Source: Bacteroidales bacterium (GTDB lineage Bacteria > Bacteroidota > Bacteroidia > Bacteroidales > UBA3824). Taken from it: a stretch of DNA of 64,000 nucleotides. The notes beneath the pieces are model-generated. The model did no database searches. It saw only the letters and a list, made by a program, of their open reading frames with translations, and was not told the origin of the DNA. Position numbers and translations under genes: made by a program. The number at the start of each line of letters is the position of its first letter. Position 1 is the first letter of the stretch. This document shows, piece after piece, positions 26,567 to 36,153 of this stretch. The DNA lies in the NCBI GenBank assembly GCA_017417315.1, contig JAFPZK010000046.1, forward strand, positions 62,001 to 126,000, in the 5' to 3' direction.

Positions 26567-27685
26567 ATGAACTTGAAAAAGACTTTGACATTTATAATTT
26601 GTAATGTGTTGTTTTGTTTGGGCTTGAATGCGCAAAGCGAAAAATGGTTCGGTCCTGACGGAAAACTTCTTCCGCATTATCTTGACGACAACGGACTTTT
26701 GGCGGAAGAATATCTTCCTGATGCTTACGAATTTACATCAATAGAAGAGGCTATCGTTAATCCTGAAAGAGTGATAAAATTGAACCTTTCGGAAAAAAAT
26801 CTCACGGAAATTCCGCCTGAGGTTTTCTTATTTTCTAACATTCAGGTTTTGGACTTGTGGAACAATTCTTTGACGGAGATACCCGAAGATATTTCGCAAT
26901 TAACTAATCTTCAATATCTTTCTCTCAACGAGAATAAAATAACTAAGTTGCCTTCTTCTATCGGCGAACTTAAAAACTTATTGATGTTGAACCTCGGACA
27001 AAATCTTTTGGAGAGTTTGCCCGAAGAGGTTTCTGAGTTGGAAAATCTTATGGATTTGGTGGTTGACGAAAACCGTTTGAAAACTTTGCCCGAAAATCTC
27101 GGCTTGATTTTTACGCTTACCAACCTTTCAGCCAACAACAACAAATTAAATTTTTTCCCCGTTTGTCCGAGCGGGTTTATGGGGCTTCAAAGTCTTGACA
27201 TTTCTGACAACCAAATCGAGTCTTTGTCCGCTAATATCGGTGAATGTCAGTCGCTTATGATTTTTGACGCGCACAACAACAAACTCTCTGTTATTCCCGA
27301 AGAATTATGCAAACTATCGCATTTGCCGTACATAAACCTTAGCGGCAATCAAATTAAACAGTTGCCTAAAAATATCGGTAAAATGTCGTTTTTGCAAATG
27401 TTGGATTTGTCAAACAACCAAATTGCGGTGATACCTGCTGCAATCAGCGGTTTGAAAATGATTCAGGAAGTTGACCTTTCGGGCAATCAACTGTCTGCTT
27501 TACCGAAAAACATCGGTTCTTGGGATTACATTGCCAAACTCAATTTTTCAGGCAACAAAATAAAGGCTTTGCCCTCAGAGATGTATAAACTGCAAAATCT
27601 TATGATGTTGGATTTGCAGGATAACTCTTTGTCAGACAGCGAAAAAGAAAAAATAAAAAAACAATATCCGTTTGCTAATTTATAA
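26567..27685 (+). CDS. Secreted leucine-rich-repeat protein
   Basis: A 372-residue protein with signal peptide (MNLKKTLTFIICNVLFCLG, cleaved near LNAQ). About 12 leucine-rich repeats of 23 residues occupy residues 65-360, of the type 'LxxLPxxIGxLxxLxxLDLSxNxI', as in ribosome-independent SHOC2-like LRRs (for example NLQYLSLNENKITKLPSSIG). Between the signal peptide and the repeats lies a short acidic region. There is no visible C-terminal sorting domain or enzyme. Likely an extracytoplasmic binding protein. It overlaps no gene and is followed 4 bases later by ispF. Confidence 0.85.
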   Translation: MNLKKTLTFIICNVLFCLGLNAQSEKWFGPDGKLLPHYLDDNGLLAEEYLPDAYEFTSIEEAIVNPERVIKLNLSEKNLTEIPPEVFLFSNIQVLDLWNNSLTEIPEDISQLTNLQYLSLNENKITKLPSSIGELKNLLMLNLGQNLLESLPEEVSELENLMDLVVDENRLKTLPENLGLIFTLTNLSANNNKLNFFPVCPSGFMGLQSLDISDNQIESLSANIGECQSLMIFDAHNNKLSVIPEELCKLSHLPYINLSGNQIKQLPKNIGKMSFLQMLDLSNNQIAVIPAAISGLKMIQEVDLSGNQLSALPKNIGSWDYIAKLNFSGNKIKALPSEMYKLQNLMMLDLQDNSLSDSEKEKIKKQYPFANL

Positions 27686-27689
27686 AAAA

Positions 27690-28175
27690 ATGAAAATACG
27701 TACAGGTTTCGGTTATGATGTTCATCGTCTTGAAGACGGGCTTGAATTTTGGCTCGGCGGTATCAAAATAGAACATTCAAAAGGTGCGCTTGGGCATTCT
27801 GATGCGGATTGTCTGATTCATGCGGTCTGTGACGCGCTTTTAGGTGCGGCAAACAAGCGCGACATAGGTTATTGGTTTCCCGACAACGATCAGAAATTCA
27901 AGGGTATAGACTCCAAAATACTATTGAAAGAAGTTTGTAAAATTATCCGTCAGGCAGGTTATGAAATTTCTAATATAGATTGTACTATTTGCCTTCAAAA
28001 GCCTAAAATTAAGGATTATATCCCGAAAATGTGTGAAGTTTTGTCAAATGTAATGACCACAGACATTGACAATGTTTCTATCAAGGCGACGACGGAAGAA
28101 AAACTCGGCTTTACGGGTAGGGAAGAGGGTATTGCTTGTTATGCTACTTGTTTGATTTATAGCGATTTGAAATAA
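27690..28175 (+). CDS. ispF: 2-C-methyl-D-erythritol 2,4-cyclodiphosphate synthase
   Basis: A 161-residue IspF of the non-mevalonate isoprenoid pathway; it cyclises 4-diphosphocytidyl-methylerythritol 2-phosphate to the cyclodiphosphate. Signatures: RTGFGYDVHRL with the metal-binding Asp and His, HSDADCLIHAVCDALLGA, and KATTEEKLGFTGREEGIA near the end. The ATG at 27690 gives the normal family length; an in-frame TTG upstream overlaps the LRR gene and is rejected. It seems co-transcribed with the LRR gene. Confidence 0.97.
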   Translation: MKIRTGFGYDVHRLEDGLEFWLGGIKIEHSKGALGHSDADCLIHAVCDALLGAANKRDIGYWFPDNDQKFKGIDSKILLKEVCKIIRQAGYEISNIDCTICLQKPKIKDYIPKMCEVLSNVMTTDIDNVSIKATTEEKLGFTGREEGIACYATCLIYSDLK

Positions 28176-28225
28176 AATATAAAAAAAAAACGGCGGAAAA
28201 TGGTTTTAAGGCATAAAATATGTTG

Positions 28226-28233
28226 TAAATTTG
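28226..28233 (+). promoter_or_regulatory. Promoter -7 box for phosphatase paralogue 2
   Basis: TAAATTTG fits the -7 consensus about 28 bases before the ATG at 28262. The expected -33 site is poor. Confidence 0.5.
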
Positions 28234-28261
28234 TCAGAGTATTTTATCCTTATTTAGTAAA

Positions 28262-30481
28262 ATGAAATTTACAAAATATATTTTAACGGTTGTTTTGTTT
28301 CATTGTTTCATGTTCGCTTACGCTGACACGAAAGACGGTATGCTTGATAGTTTGGACGCTCGTTTGCAGAAAAACTATGAGTTAGGAGTTCCTAACAGCG
28401 AGAATCTTGAAATTTTGAAAAAACTATATGATTTAACCAAAATTTCTGACGCTTACCTTGCATTGGAATATGCAGGTCAGGCGTTGCAGTTGTCAATTAC
28501 CGAAAACGATAAAAATCTTCAAGCCTATTGGTCAGAAGCCCTTGCCGATATATACTTTGAGCAGAAAGTGTTTTATTTGGCGATGGAGCATTATTTTCAG
28601 GCTTATTCCATTTATCTTACCGAGGGCGAGAGTGTCAAGTCAGCATACGCATTGTTGAAATACGGTGACACGTATTTTATTCAAAACGTGGAAGATGTTG
28701 CGATGAGCAATTATGAAAAAGCTGACAGTATTTTCAGGTTTTTTTCATGTGATGACGGACATGCGAGCGCGATGGACAGAATCGGAAAAGTGGAACTCAA
28801 CCGTTATCAGTACGACAAGGCTATGACATTTTTCAACGATGCGTTAACAATTAGTCAAAATATTAAAAATCAGACACTTGTTGCTGAAACTTACCGTTAT
28901 ATGGCATCGGTTTATGACCAAAATGAGGAGTATGAAAAAGAGGATCAGTGTCTTAACAATGCCATTATAAAATACCGTCTTGCCGGCGACCGTTATGAAA
29001 TGGCAAAGACGTATTATATTTTGGGCGAAATGCACGTCAAAAACGAAAATTATAACGAAGCCGTGATGATGTTTACCCGTGCGGGCAATATTTTTCAGGT
29101 TTTCGGCACTATTACCTACGTTGCGGCGGTCAACAACCGTCTCGGCAGATTGAGTTTTATAAAGGGCGACACCGAAAAAGCCAAGAAAAAGGCTATGGAG
29201 GCACTTTCTCTTGCAGATGCTAATCAATGGCTTGCCGAAAAAGCGGAGGCTCTTCTTTTGCTTGCCGACATCAATCACAGCCGCAAAAAAGCGGATAGTG
29301 CATATTATTATCTTTCGCGTTTTACCGTTGTTAACGATTCGCTTCATGAAGCCAAAAGGGCGGAAAGTTTTTCGGAACTTCAAGTTTCGATAACCACGAA
29401 AGAGAAAGAAAAAGAACTTGCTATTTACGAGCAGACACTTCAAAAAAACAAGATTATGACAACGGTTATAGTTATAATTGCCGTGTTAGTAGGCTTGTTT
29501 ATGTTGTACGTGTTCTACAATTCTCGTAAGGTCAAAAAAGTTAATTCCTTGTTGACCAACAAAAACGAAGAAATTAATCGTCAAAAGGACGAAATTTTGC
29601 AGCAAAAGGAAATTGTTGACAAGGCTAATGCCGAAATCAGCCTCAGAAATGCTGAAATCGAAGAAATCAATCAGTCCATTACATCGTCGATTAATTATGC
29701 CGCTCGTATTCAGAAGGCGTCTTTGCCGGATGTCGGCTTTATTAAAAAACATTTCTCTGACGGTTTTGTGTATTTTTATCCGAGAGAGGCTGTCAGCGGT
29801 GATTTTTATTGGTTTTCGGAAGTTAAAATTCAAAGACCGCCGTCGCTTTTCCGTCGTAAGGGTATTGACGAGGACGAGACAAGCAAACTTATCGTTGCCG
29901 TTATTGACTGTACGGGACACGGAGTTCCGGGTGCGTTTATGAGTATGTTGGGCGACGCTTTAATGAACCAAATTATTAATATTCAAAAAATTACCGAGCC
30001 GGATTTGATTCTTAACGAATTGCATAAACTTGTAAGAGTGATGTTGCAGCAGGAGACCACCGAAAACAATGACGGTATGGACGCGGCTGTTTGCGTTATT
30101 GACAAGGCGGCGCATAAACTCTCGTTTGCAGGAGCAAAAAATCCTTTGATTTTGATTCAGAACGGTAAAATCGAAAAAATAAACGGTGACCATAATTCCA
30201 TCGGTGGTATTCAGAAAGAGGATCGGAGAATTTTTACTCGTCATGAGTTTGATATATCAGTCCCGACTACGTTTTACATTTATTCTGACGGTTATCAGGA
30301 TCAGTTCGGCGGACCTTTGGGTCGAAAACTTATGGCAAAACGTTTCCGCGAAATTTTGACTGAAAACGTTGACAAGCCTTTTGATTTTCAGGAAAAGCAT
30401 TTGCGTAAAACGTTTCTTGATTGGCGCGGCGAGCATATTCAGATGGACGATACCACTATTGTCGGTGTGAAAATATCCTAA
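28262..30481 (+). CDS. TPR/SpoIIE-type PP2C phosphatase, paralogue 2
   Basis: A 739-residue protein: signal peptide (MKFTKYILTVVLFHCFMFAYA), six or more TPR-like repeats (40-370), a membrane span near 400-420 (TTVIVIIAVLVGLFMLYVFY), a coiled coil (EEINRQKDEILQQKEIVDK) and a SpoIIE-type PP2C domain. Metal motifs: SGDFYWFSE, DCTGHGVPGAFMS, NNDGMDAAV and YSDGYQDQFGG. The insert between the first two motifs contains PPSLFRRKGIDEDET, absent from the other paralogues. The sensor repeats face the periplasm and the phosphatase the cytoplasm, by topology. The CE15-like esterase follows within 8 bases and may be co-transcribed. Confidence 0.9.
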   Translation: MKFTKYILTVVLFHCFMFAYADTKDGMLDSLDARLQKNYELGVPNSENLEILKKLYDLTKISDAYLALEYAGQALQLSITENDKNLQAYWSEALADIYFEQKVFYLAMEHYFQAYSIYLTEGESVKSAYALLKYGDTYFIQNVEDVAMSNYEKADSIFRFFSCDDGHASAMDRIGKVELNRYQYDKAMTFFNDALTISQNIKNQTLVAETYRYMASVYDQNEEYEKEDQCLNNAIIKYRLAGDRYEMAKTYYILGEMHVKNENYNEAVMMFTRAGNIFQVFGTITYVAAVNNRLGRLSFIKGDTEKAKKKAMEALSLADANQWLAEKAEALLLLADINHSRKKADSAYYYLSRFTVVNDSLHEAKRAESFSELQVSITTKEKEKELAIYEQTLQKNKIMTTVIVIIAVLVGLFMLYVFYNSRKVKKVNSLLTNKNEEINRQKDEILQQKEIVDKANAEISLRNAEIEEINQSITSSINYAARIQKASLPDVGFIKKHFSDGFVYFYPREAVSGDFYWFSEVKIQRPPSLFRRKGIDEDETSKLIVAVIDCTGHGVPGAFMSMLGDALMNQIINIQKITEPDLILNELHKLVRVMLQQETTENNDGMDAAVCVIDKAAHKLSFAGAKNPLILIQNGKIEKINGDHNSIGGIQKEDRRIFTRHEFDISVPTTFYIYSDGYQDQFGGPLGRKLMAKRFREILTENVDKPFDFQEKHLRKTFLDWRGEHIQMDDTTIVGVKIS

Positions 30482-30488
30482 ATGCTTT

Positions 30489-31634
30489 ATGAAAAAAATA
30501 TTATGTTATTCTTTGGCGTTGACATTTGCTGCGTGTGTACAGCAGACTTTTGCTCAAAACGTCAAAATTCCGAAGGTTTTTGACAAAGAAACCTCTATTA
30601 TTGCGCCTTCATTTAATTTGCCTGAGATTAAGGATTTGCAGGAAATTCGCGAACTTCCTGACGCTCTTTCGGGTGTAAAAAAGTATAAAGATTGGGCTTT
30701 GAGGCGCAGTGAAATTTCAGCGCAAATTCAGCGTTATGGTATCGGCGAAAAACCCTCGCCTGAAAAAACACAACTTTCGGCGCGCATGGACGGCGACACT
30801 TTGATTGTTGAAGTCAGCCGCAACGAAAGAAAACTTGTCTTAAAGACAGAAATCATTTATCCTAAAACCGGCTCTGCACCGTATGCTTTGATGATTGGTA
30901 CGAGTATGATTTCTCTTCCCGATGAGGTTTTTGAAGGTCGTCCTGTTGCAAAAATGGTTTTTCACGAGGCTCAGGTCAACGATTATTCTCAGTGGAGAAA
31001 AGACCATAAGGAGCGCGGAGAACATTCTTTTGACAAATTATTTCCCGAAAACAAGGATAACGGCGCATATAGTGAATGGGCTTGGGGATTCAGCCGTTTG
31101 GTTGACGGATTGTTTGTTTTAGGCGAAGAAAAAACGAAAATCGACTTAAAACATATCGGCGTAACGGGCTGTTCTTATGCCGGCAAAATGGCACTTTATT
31201 GTGGTGCTTTTGACGAGAGAATTGCCTTGACTATTGCTCAGGAGCCGGGCGGGGGAGGAGCGGCTGCGTGGCGTGTTTCTCACACTTTGGACGGCGTTGA
31301 AGATATTGACAAAACGGATTACCATTGGTTTTTGGAAAGTCAAAAGGAAAATTTTTCCGGCGAAAACGTTTACCGTCTGCCTTACGACCAGCATGAACTT
31401 TGTGCGATGGTTTGTCCGAGGGCGTTGTTGTTGTTAGGCAATCCCGATTTTAAATGGCTTGCTGACGAGTCTATGAAAGTCTCGGCTGAGGCAGCGCAAA
31501 AAGTCTGGGAAAAATTCAAAATTTCTGACCGTTTTGGCGTAAGTATTGTCGGCAATCACGGACACTGCCGTCTGCCGGAGGTTCAATTTCCTGAGGTAAA
31601 AATGTTTATCGACAAGTTTTTGTTGGAAAAATAG
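30489..31634 (+). CDS. CE15-like glucuronoyl esterase
   Basis: A 381-residue secreted alpha/beta hydrolase (signal peptide to about residue 22, ending QTFAQ). The nucleophile elbow is GVTGCSYAGK with Ser229, close to the CE15 signature GCSRxGK but with Tyr in place of the Arg that helps form the oxyanion hole. The acid candidate is Glu252 in AQEPGGGG, and the base His359 in GNHGHC. CE15 enzymes cleave ester bonds between lignin or glycan and glucuronic acid. The distance to phosphatase paralogue 2 is 7 bases. Because of the Arg change the activity should be treated as uncertain. Confidence 0.75.
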   Translation: MKKILCYSLALTFAACVQQTFAQNVKIPKVFDKETSIIAPSFNLPEIKDLQEIRELPDALSGVKKYKDWALRRSEISAQIQRYGIGEKPSPEKTQLSARMDGDTLIVEVSRNERKLVLKTEIIYPKTGSAPYALMIGTSMISLPDEVFEGRPVAKMVFHEAQVNDYSQWRKDHKERGEHSFDKLFPENKDNGAYSEWAWGFSRLVDGLFVLGEEKTKIDLKHIGVTGCSYAGKMALYCGAFDERIALTIAQEPGGGGAAAWRVSHTLDGVEDIDKTDYHWFLESQKENFSGENVYRLPYDQHELCAMVCPRALLLLGNPDFKWLADESMKVSAEAAQKVWEKFKISDRFGVSIVGNHGHCRLPEVQFPEVKMFIDKFLLEK

Positions 31635-31639
31635 CAACT

Positions 31640-33763
31640 TTACACTCTTATCCCTATTAACGTCATATCATCAACTTGCGGTGTATTTCCGCGCCAGTCG
31701 GTGATTTTTTCTTCTAAAATTTGACATTGTTCTTCGACGGGTTTTTCGGCAAAAGACGTTAAAAGCCTCACAAGATTTTTAAGCAAAAATTTTCTTTGTT
31801 TATTGCTGCCGAGTTGGTCAGGAATGCCGTCTGAAAATGTATAAATCATGTCGCCTTTTTCAATCTTTACAATCTGCGTTTGGAAATGATCTTTTTCCCA
31901 ATGATAATAGCCGACGGGCATTGAATTGCCTTTCAATTTTATAGGCTCGCCTTTGCGGATTATAACGGCGATTTGCTCGGCTATTGCATAGCGCATTTCC
32001 ATTTTTTCAAAGTCAAAACAACAGATTGTCATATCCATACCGTCGTCAACAGTTTTGTTTTTTTGGTCGGAAATTAACGTTGACTTTATGAAATCACGGA
32101 TTCTGTCAAGAACCGTTCCCGGATTTTCGGCATCATATTCCGTTACCATAAATTCTTTTAGTGCCGAAAGCCCTAACATCGACAAAAATGCTCCCGGAAT
32201 ACCGTGTCCGGTACAATCAGCGGTTATCATAACGGAATATTTCCCGCATTTTCCTGAGCGGTAAAAGTCCCCGCTGACAATATCTCTGGGACGATAAAAA
32301 ACAAAACTGTCAGGAAATAAGGCTTTTACGTCTTCAATTTTTGAAATGGCAGCCCGTTGAATCCTTTCAGCATAATTAATACTTGAAAGCAGTTTTTGGT
32401 TGATATTTTCTACTTCTTGTTTTTTTTCGGATAAATCTTTGTTGGCTTTGTTTTTAATCCAAAAAATTCTGAAAACCAAACCTAACCCGACTAACAATGC
32501 GATTATCAAAGTGCGCAAGCGGCGTTTGTCGGCATTGTGAATTTCTTCCGTTTTTTCACGCTCCAATTTTTCCAACATACTTATTTGCTGCGCTTTTACC
32601 TCAGAAAGTACTGATAAGGAACTATCGTTATATGTGGCACGCTCGTATTCGTGCATTTTTTCGACATAGAAATAGGCGTTTTTGTAATCACCGAGTGCGA
32701 GATAAATATCTTTGTATATTTTATAAAAATCAGCATGTTGCGAAGTTTCTTCATCTTCGTTGAAAGTATCCTCCAATTCCTGCATTACTTTTATTGCCGC
32801 ATCGTATTTTTTATAGTATAAGAGATAATCAACGTAATTCATTTTGAATAATCTGTAATTACTCAATCCGCCTGAAGTTTTGAAAAAAGGTTCGGCTTTT
32901 TTGTAGTAATAAAAACTGCTGTCGGCATATTTGTTTTCATTTGTCATTTTAGCAAGTTGATTATATACTGAAACACACGTGCCGTATGCCAGGTATTTCT
33001 GATAAGAAGTGGTAGTATCCAATACGGCTATGACTTTTGTCATATAATTGCGGGCAAGAAAATATGCCTCTACCGAGTTAGAGTCTTGTGAATCTATCAA
33101 CTGGACGATATAAAACAAATCTATGGCATATCTGAATCTGTCGTGGGATAGAGAATCCAAGACAAGGGCTTTTCTTAAATACATTTCAGATTCTTGATAT
33201 AACTCTCTTTGTCCGTATAGTCTGCCGAAATCTTGATAACATTCTGAAATCATAGCGGTGTCTTTGAGACGGTTACCGGTTTCCAAGACATTTGTCATAT
33301 AATATACGGCACTATCAAGGTTGTTAAGGTCATCAAAAATATACGATAGCAACTGCGAACATTCGGCAATACCTATTAAATAATTAATTTTTTTATAGCA
33401 GGTAAGTGCTTTTTGCGAAAATGTATGTGCAGTTTCATTATCACCTATCATACGGTATGCTTGACTGATGTGATAGTTGTTTTGTCCGAGCAAAAAATAA
33501 TCCGTTTTGTTGCATAAAGGCAATGAGAGATTTCCGTATTTTATAATTGTATCGGGAATTTGAGAAAAATACGCTATTTCACCGTAATATTTTTTCAGAA
33601 GGCTGTCGTCTAAATCCGCTTCAAGAAATTTTTTGATACTATCTATTTTGTGTTTGTACGTCTCTTCATATACTTGTTCACCGTCATCTTCTTCCTCCTG
33701 CTGCTGAGAAAAGGCTGATAACGGCAGTAGTAACAAAAATATCAATATAGTTTTGAGTTTCAT
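31640..33763 (-). CDS. TPR/SpoIIE-type PP2C phosphatase, paralogue 3
   Basis: A 707-residue protein with signal peptide (MKLKTILIFLLLLPLSAFSQ), TPR-like repeats (60-390), a membrane span (LRTLIIALLVGLGLVFRIFW), a short coiled coil and the PP2C domain. Metal motifs: SGDFYRSGK (the usual Trp-Cys/Ala is Arg-Ser here), ADCTGHGIPGAFLS, VDDGMDMTI and FSDGIPDQL. The C-terminal 230 residues are closely similar to those of the upstream paralogue 4, while the sensor halves differ, so the pair is a tandem duplication with sensor divergence. It has its own consensus promoter. Its end abuts the CE15-like gene convergently with only 5 bases between. Confidence 0.9.
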   Translation of the reverse strand: MKLKTILIFLLLLPLSAFSQQQEEEDDGEQVYEETYKHKIDSIKKFLEADLDDSLLKKYYGEIAYFSQIPDTIIKYGNLSLPLCNKTDYFLLGQNNYHISQAYRMIGDNETAHTFSQKALTCYKKINYLIGIAECSQLLSYIFDDLNNLDSAVYYMTNVLETGNRLKDTAMISECYQDFGRLYGQRELYQESEMYLRKALVLDSLSHDRFRYAIDLFYIVQLIDSQDSNSVEAYFLARNYMTKVIAVLDTTTSYQKYLAYGTCVSVYNQLAKMTNENKYADSSFYYYKKAEPFFKTSGGLSNYRLFKMNYVDYLLYYKKYDAAIKVMQELEDTFNEDEETSQHADFYKIYKDIYLALGDYKNAYFYVEKMHEYERATYNDSSLSVLSEVKAQQISMLEKLEREKTEEIHNADKRRLRTLIIALLVGLGLVFRIFWIKNKANKDLSEKKQEVENINQKLLSSINYAERIQRAAISKIEDVKALFPDSFVFYRPRDIVSGDFYRSGKCGKYSVMITADCTGHGIPGAFLSMLGLSALKEFMVTEYDAENPGTVLDRIRDFIKSTLISDQKNKTVDDGMDMTICCFDFEKMEMRYAIAEQIAVIIRKGEPIKLKGNSMPVGYYHWEKDHFQTQIVKIEKGDMIYTFSDGIPDQLGSNKQRKFLLKNLVRLLTSFAEKPVEEQCQILEEKITDWRGNTPQVDDMTLIGIRV

Positions 33764-33779
33764 AGTGAAATTTTTTTTG

Positions 33780-33810
33780 CAAATTTACCATAAAGTTTTA
33801 TACTTGCAAA
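33780..33810 (-). promoter_or_regulatory. Promoter of phosphatase paralogue 3
   Basis: On the minus strand: TTTG (complement of 33807-33810), 19-base spacer, TAAATTTG (complement of 33780-33787). Full consensus, so the tandem genes are separately transcribed. Confidence 0.8.
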
Positions 33811-33819
33811 TTTTTTTCA

Positions 33820-36012
33820 TTACACTCTTATCCCTACTAACGTCATATCATCAATTTGCGGAGTATTACCCTGCCAATCGGTGATTTTTTTCTCTAAAAC
33901 TTGACATTGATAATCTAATTGCTTTTCTGCGTTTTCAATTAAAATTTCCAAAAGATTTGCGAACAAAAATTTGCGACTTTCAGTGCTGCCGCCGAGTTGG
34001 TCTTGAATACCGTCCGAAAAAGTGTAAATCATATCGCCTTTTTGTATCGGGATTATAAGCGACTGAAAATGCTCTTTTTCACGGACATAATTACCTACCG
34101 GCATCGAATCGCCTTTTAGTTTTGTGGCTTTGCCGTTACGGATTAAGAGAGCGGTTTGATTTGCGATGGCGTAGTGAAGTTCCATTGCCTTGAAATCAAA
34201 ATTGCAAATTGTCATATCCATACCGTCATCAAGATTTTTGCCGGCTGACACCAATGTTGTTTTTATGAAATGTCGTATTCTGTCGAGAATAGTTCCCGGA
34301 TTTGCTGCATCGTTTTCGGTTACGCAAAACTCCTTTAATGCCGATATGCCGAGCATCGAAAGAAAACCGCCCGGAATACCGTGTCCAGTACAGTCAGCCG
34401 TTATCATAACCGAATATTTGCCGCATTTTCCGCACCAATAAAAATCACCGCTTACAATATCTCTCGGACGGTAAAAAACAAAACTATCAGGAAAAATTTC
34501 TTTAACTTCTTCCGGTTTTGAAATTACGGCGCGTTGAATCCTTTCGGCATAAATAATGCTTGAAAGGAGTTTATGGTTAACATTTTCTACTTCGTGCCAT
34601 TGTTCTGTGATGATGTTTTTTTGACTTAAAATTTCGTCTCTTTGGGCTTCGATTTCGGCTTTTTGAGAATTTAGAATTTGATTCTTGTCAGAAAGTTCTT
34701 GATTGGCTTGGTGCTTTATTTTCAGGGCTTTTAGGATATAGAAAACCAACAATGTAACCAATATCAATCCCACAAGAAGAGAAAAAATTATAATTCTCAT
34801 GTGTTTTTGTTTTGCCTCGGTTTCTGCTTTGTGAATTTTCATTTCCTGCTCCGTCTGAAATTTTGCCACAACGTTCATTGTGCTGTCGTTGATTGACGAT
34901 TCTTTGTATCGGTGCATTTTGTCGGAGGCTTCGAGGGCGTTTTTGTAATCGCCGAGTTTTTTATAGACATCTGTCAGGTGTCTGTAATATTCTGAAATAT
35001 AACTATCCCGTTGGTCTTCTTCCAAATATTTCTGACATTCGAGCAATACTTTTAGTGCTTCTTGGTCTTTTCCGACAAACATAAGATACCGCGAATAGCA
35101 TTGAAGTGTCGAAAATTGATTGTTAGAGTAATTGTTGGAGATGAAATAGTCGCCGATTTTTGTGATGTAATTAAGGCAGCAGTCAGCGTGTATTTTGTTG
35201 TTGTTTTGTTCAGCGTATGAGATGTATGCTAATGCTAATGAAATATATGTTTCGTATTTTGCGTTGATGTAATATGCATCGTCAGTAGGGATAGTGTCAA
35301 AAATGTAAGATGATTTTGTGAGGTATAATAATGCGTTCTCGATGTTATCGTTTGCGAGTTCCATATCGCCGAGAAGTTGATAATCGTATGCGGCATCAAG
35401 ATTATTTCCGGCAAGAGAGTCTAACCGTAATGCTTTTAAATAATATTCTTTTGCTGTTTCGCAGAAATTCAAGTCGAAATTAACAAGCCCTATTGATATA
35501 TACGAATAAGTTATGTTAGCGGTGTCTTTTAGTTCCGTGAATAGTTCTAACGCTTCGCCTAAGTATGTCAGACTGCTGTCATGAAGGTTGAGGTCATGGT
35601 AACATTTGCCGATAGCGATGTTATTGTCTGCGATTTTTTTCTTAAACTTTATTTTCTCGAATACAGCCTTAGATTTGAAGAAATATTTCAGTGCTTCTCT
35701 TGACTTGTTTTCCATGAAATATCCTACGCCGATATTGTAATTGTTGTCAGCAATGAACTTATAATCATTCGGTTGAGTTAAATCTAACGACAAGTTTGCA
35801 TATTTTAGAGCGGTATCTGTATTGTCGGCGAGTACACCGATTGAATAATATATCCGTTTTTTTGTGGAGTCATGAGTCTTAGGTGTTATTGTTGAAAGAA
35901 GACTGTCTATTTGTAATTGAATATAGTCTTGCTCGTCAGCCTCTTGCGCTTGAACGGAGACCGATGCGGCAAGAATTACGAAAATAATTATATATAACGG
36001 CACAATGTGCAT
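33820..36012 (-). CDS. TPR/SpoIIE-type PP2C phosphatase, paralogue 4
   Basis: A 730-residue protein: signal peptide (MHIVPLYIIIFVILAASVSV), TPR-like repeats (50-390), a membrane span (MRIIIFSLLVGLILVTLLVF), a longer coiled coil than its neighbour (SQKAEIEAQRDEILSQKNII), and the SpoIIE-type PP2C domain with complete metal motifs (SGDFYWCGK, ADCTGHGIPGGFLS, LDDGMDMTI, FSDGIQDQLGG). The phosphatase part is nearly a copy of paralogue 3. Tandem copies with divergent sensors suggest separate input signals feeding the same or similar targets; that is inference. Confidence 0.9.
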   Translation of the reverse strand: MHIVPLYIIIFVILAASVSVQAQEADEQDYIQLQIDSLLSTITPKTHDSTKKRIYYSIGVLADNTDTALKYANLSLDLTQPNDYKFIADNNYNIGVGYFMENKSREALKYFFKSKAVFEKIKFKKKIADNNIAIGKCYHDLNLHDSSLTYLGEALELFTELKDTANITYSYISIGLVNFDLNFCETAKEYYLKALRLDSLAGNNLDAAYDYQLLGDMELANDNIENALLYLTKSSYIFDTIPTDDAYYINAKYETYISLALAYISYAEQNNNKIHADCCLNYITKIGDYFISNNYSNNQFSTLQCYSRYLMFVGKDQEALKVLLECQKYLEEDQRDSYISEYYRHLTDVYKKLGDYKNALEASDKMHRYKESSINDSTMNVVAKFQTEQEMKIHKAETEAKQKHMRIIIFSLLVGLILVTLLVFYILKALKIKHQANQELSDKNQILNSQKAEIEAQRDEILSQKNIITEQWHEVENVNHKLLSSIIYAERIQRAVISKPEEVKEIFPDSFVFYRPRDIVSGDFYWCGKCGKYSVMITADCTGHGIPGGFLSMLGISALKEFCVTENDAANPGTILDRIRHFIKTTLVSAGKNLDDGMDMTICNFDFKAMELHYAIANQTALLIRNGKATKLKGDSMPVGNYVREKEHFQSLIIPIQKGDMIYTFSDGIQDQLGGSTESRKFLFANLLEILIENAEKQLDYQCQVLEKKITDWQGNTPQIDDMTLVGIRV

Positions 36013-36036
36013 TTTATGTTTTTTGTTTTATAGCAG

Positions 36037-36044
36037 CAAATATA
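36037..36044 (-). promoter_or_regulatory. Promoter -7 box for phosphatase paralogue 4
   Basis: TATATTTG on the minus strand, with a TTTT in place of TTTG 20 bases upstream, about 25 bases before the ATG at 36012. Confidence 0.6.
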
Positions 36045-36108
36045 ATGCAATCTTCTGAATTTTGAAAATTTTTTTGTTGTTTTCTTGGTATTATTCTCAA
36101 AAATAATG

Positions 36109-36116
36109 TACTTTTG
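36109..36116 (+). promoter_or_regulatory. Promoter -7 box of the small basic protein gene
   Basis: TACTTTTG matches TAnnTTTG. CTTG at 36084-36087 is a partial -33 site with 21-base spacing. The transcript would start near 36123, so the ATG at 36154 is the start. Confidence 0.6.
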
Positions 36117-36153
36117 CCTCGTAATTTTTTATCAATTAAAAACTTTAAGAAAA

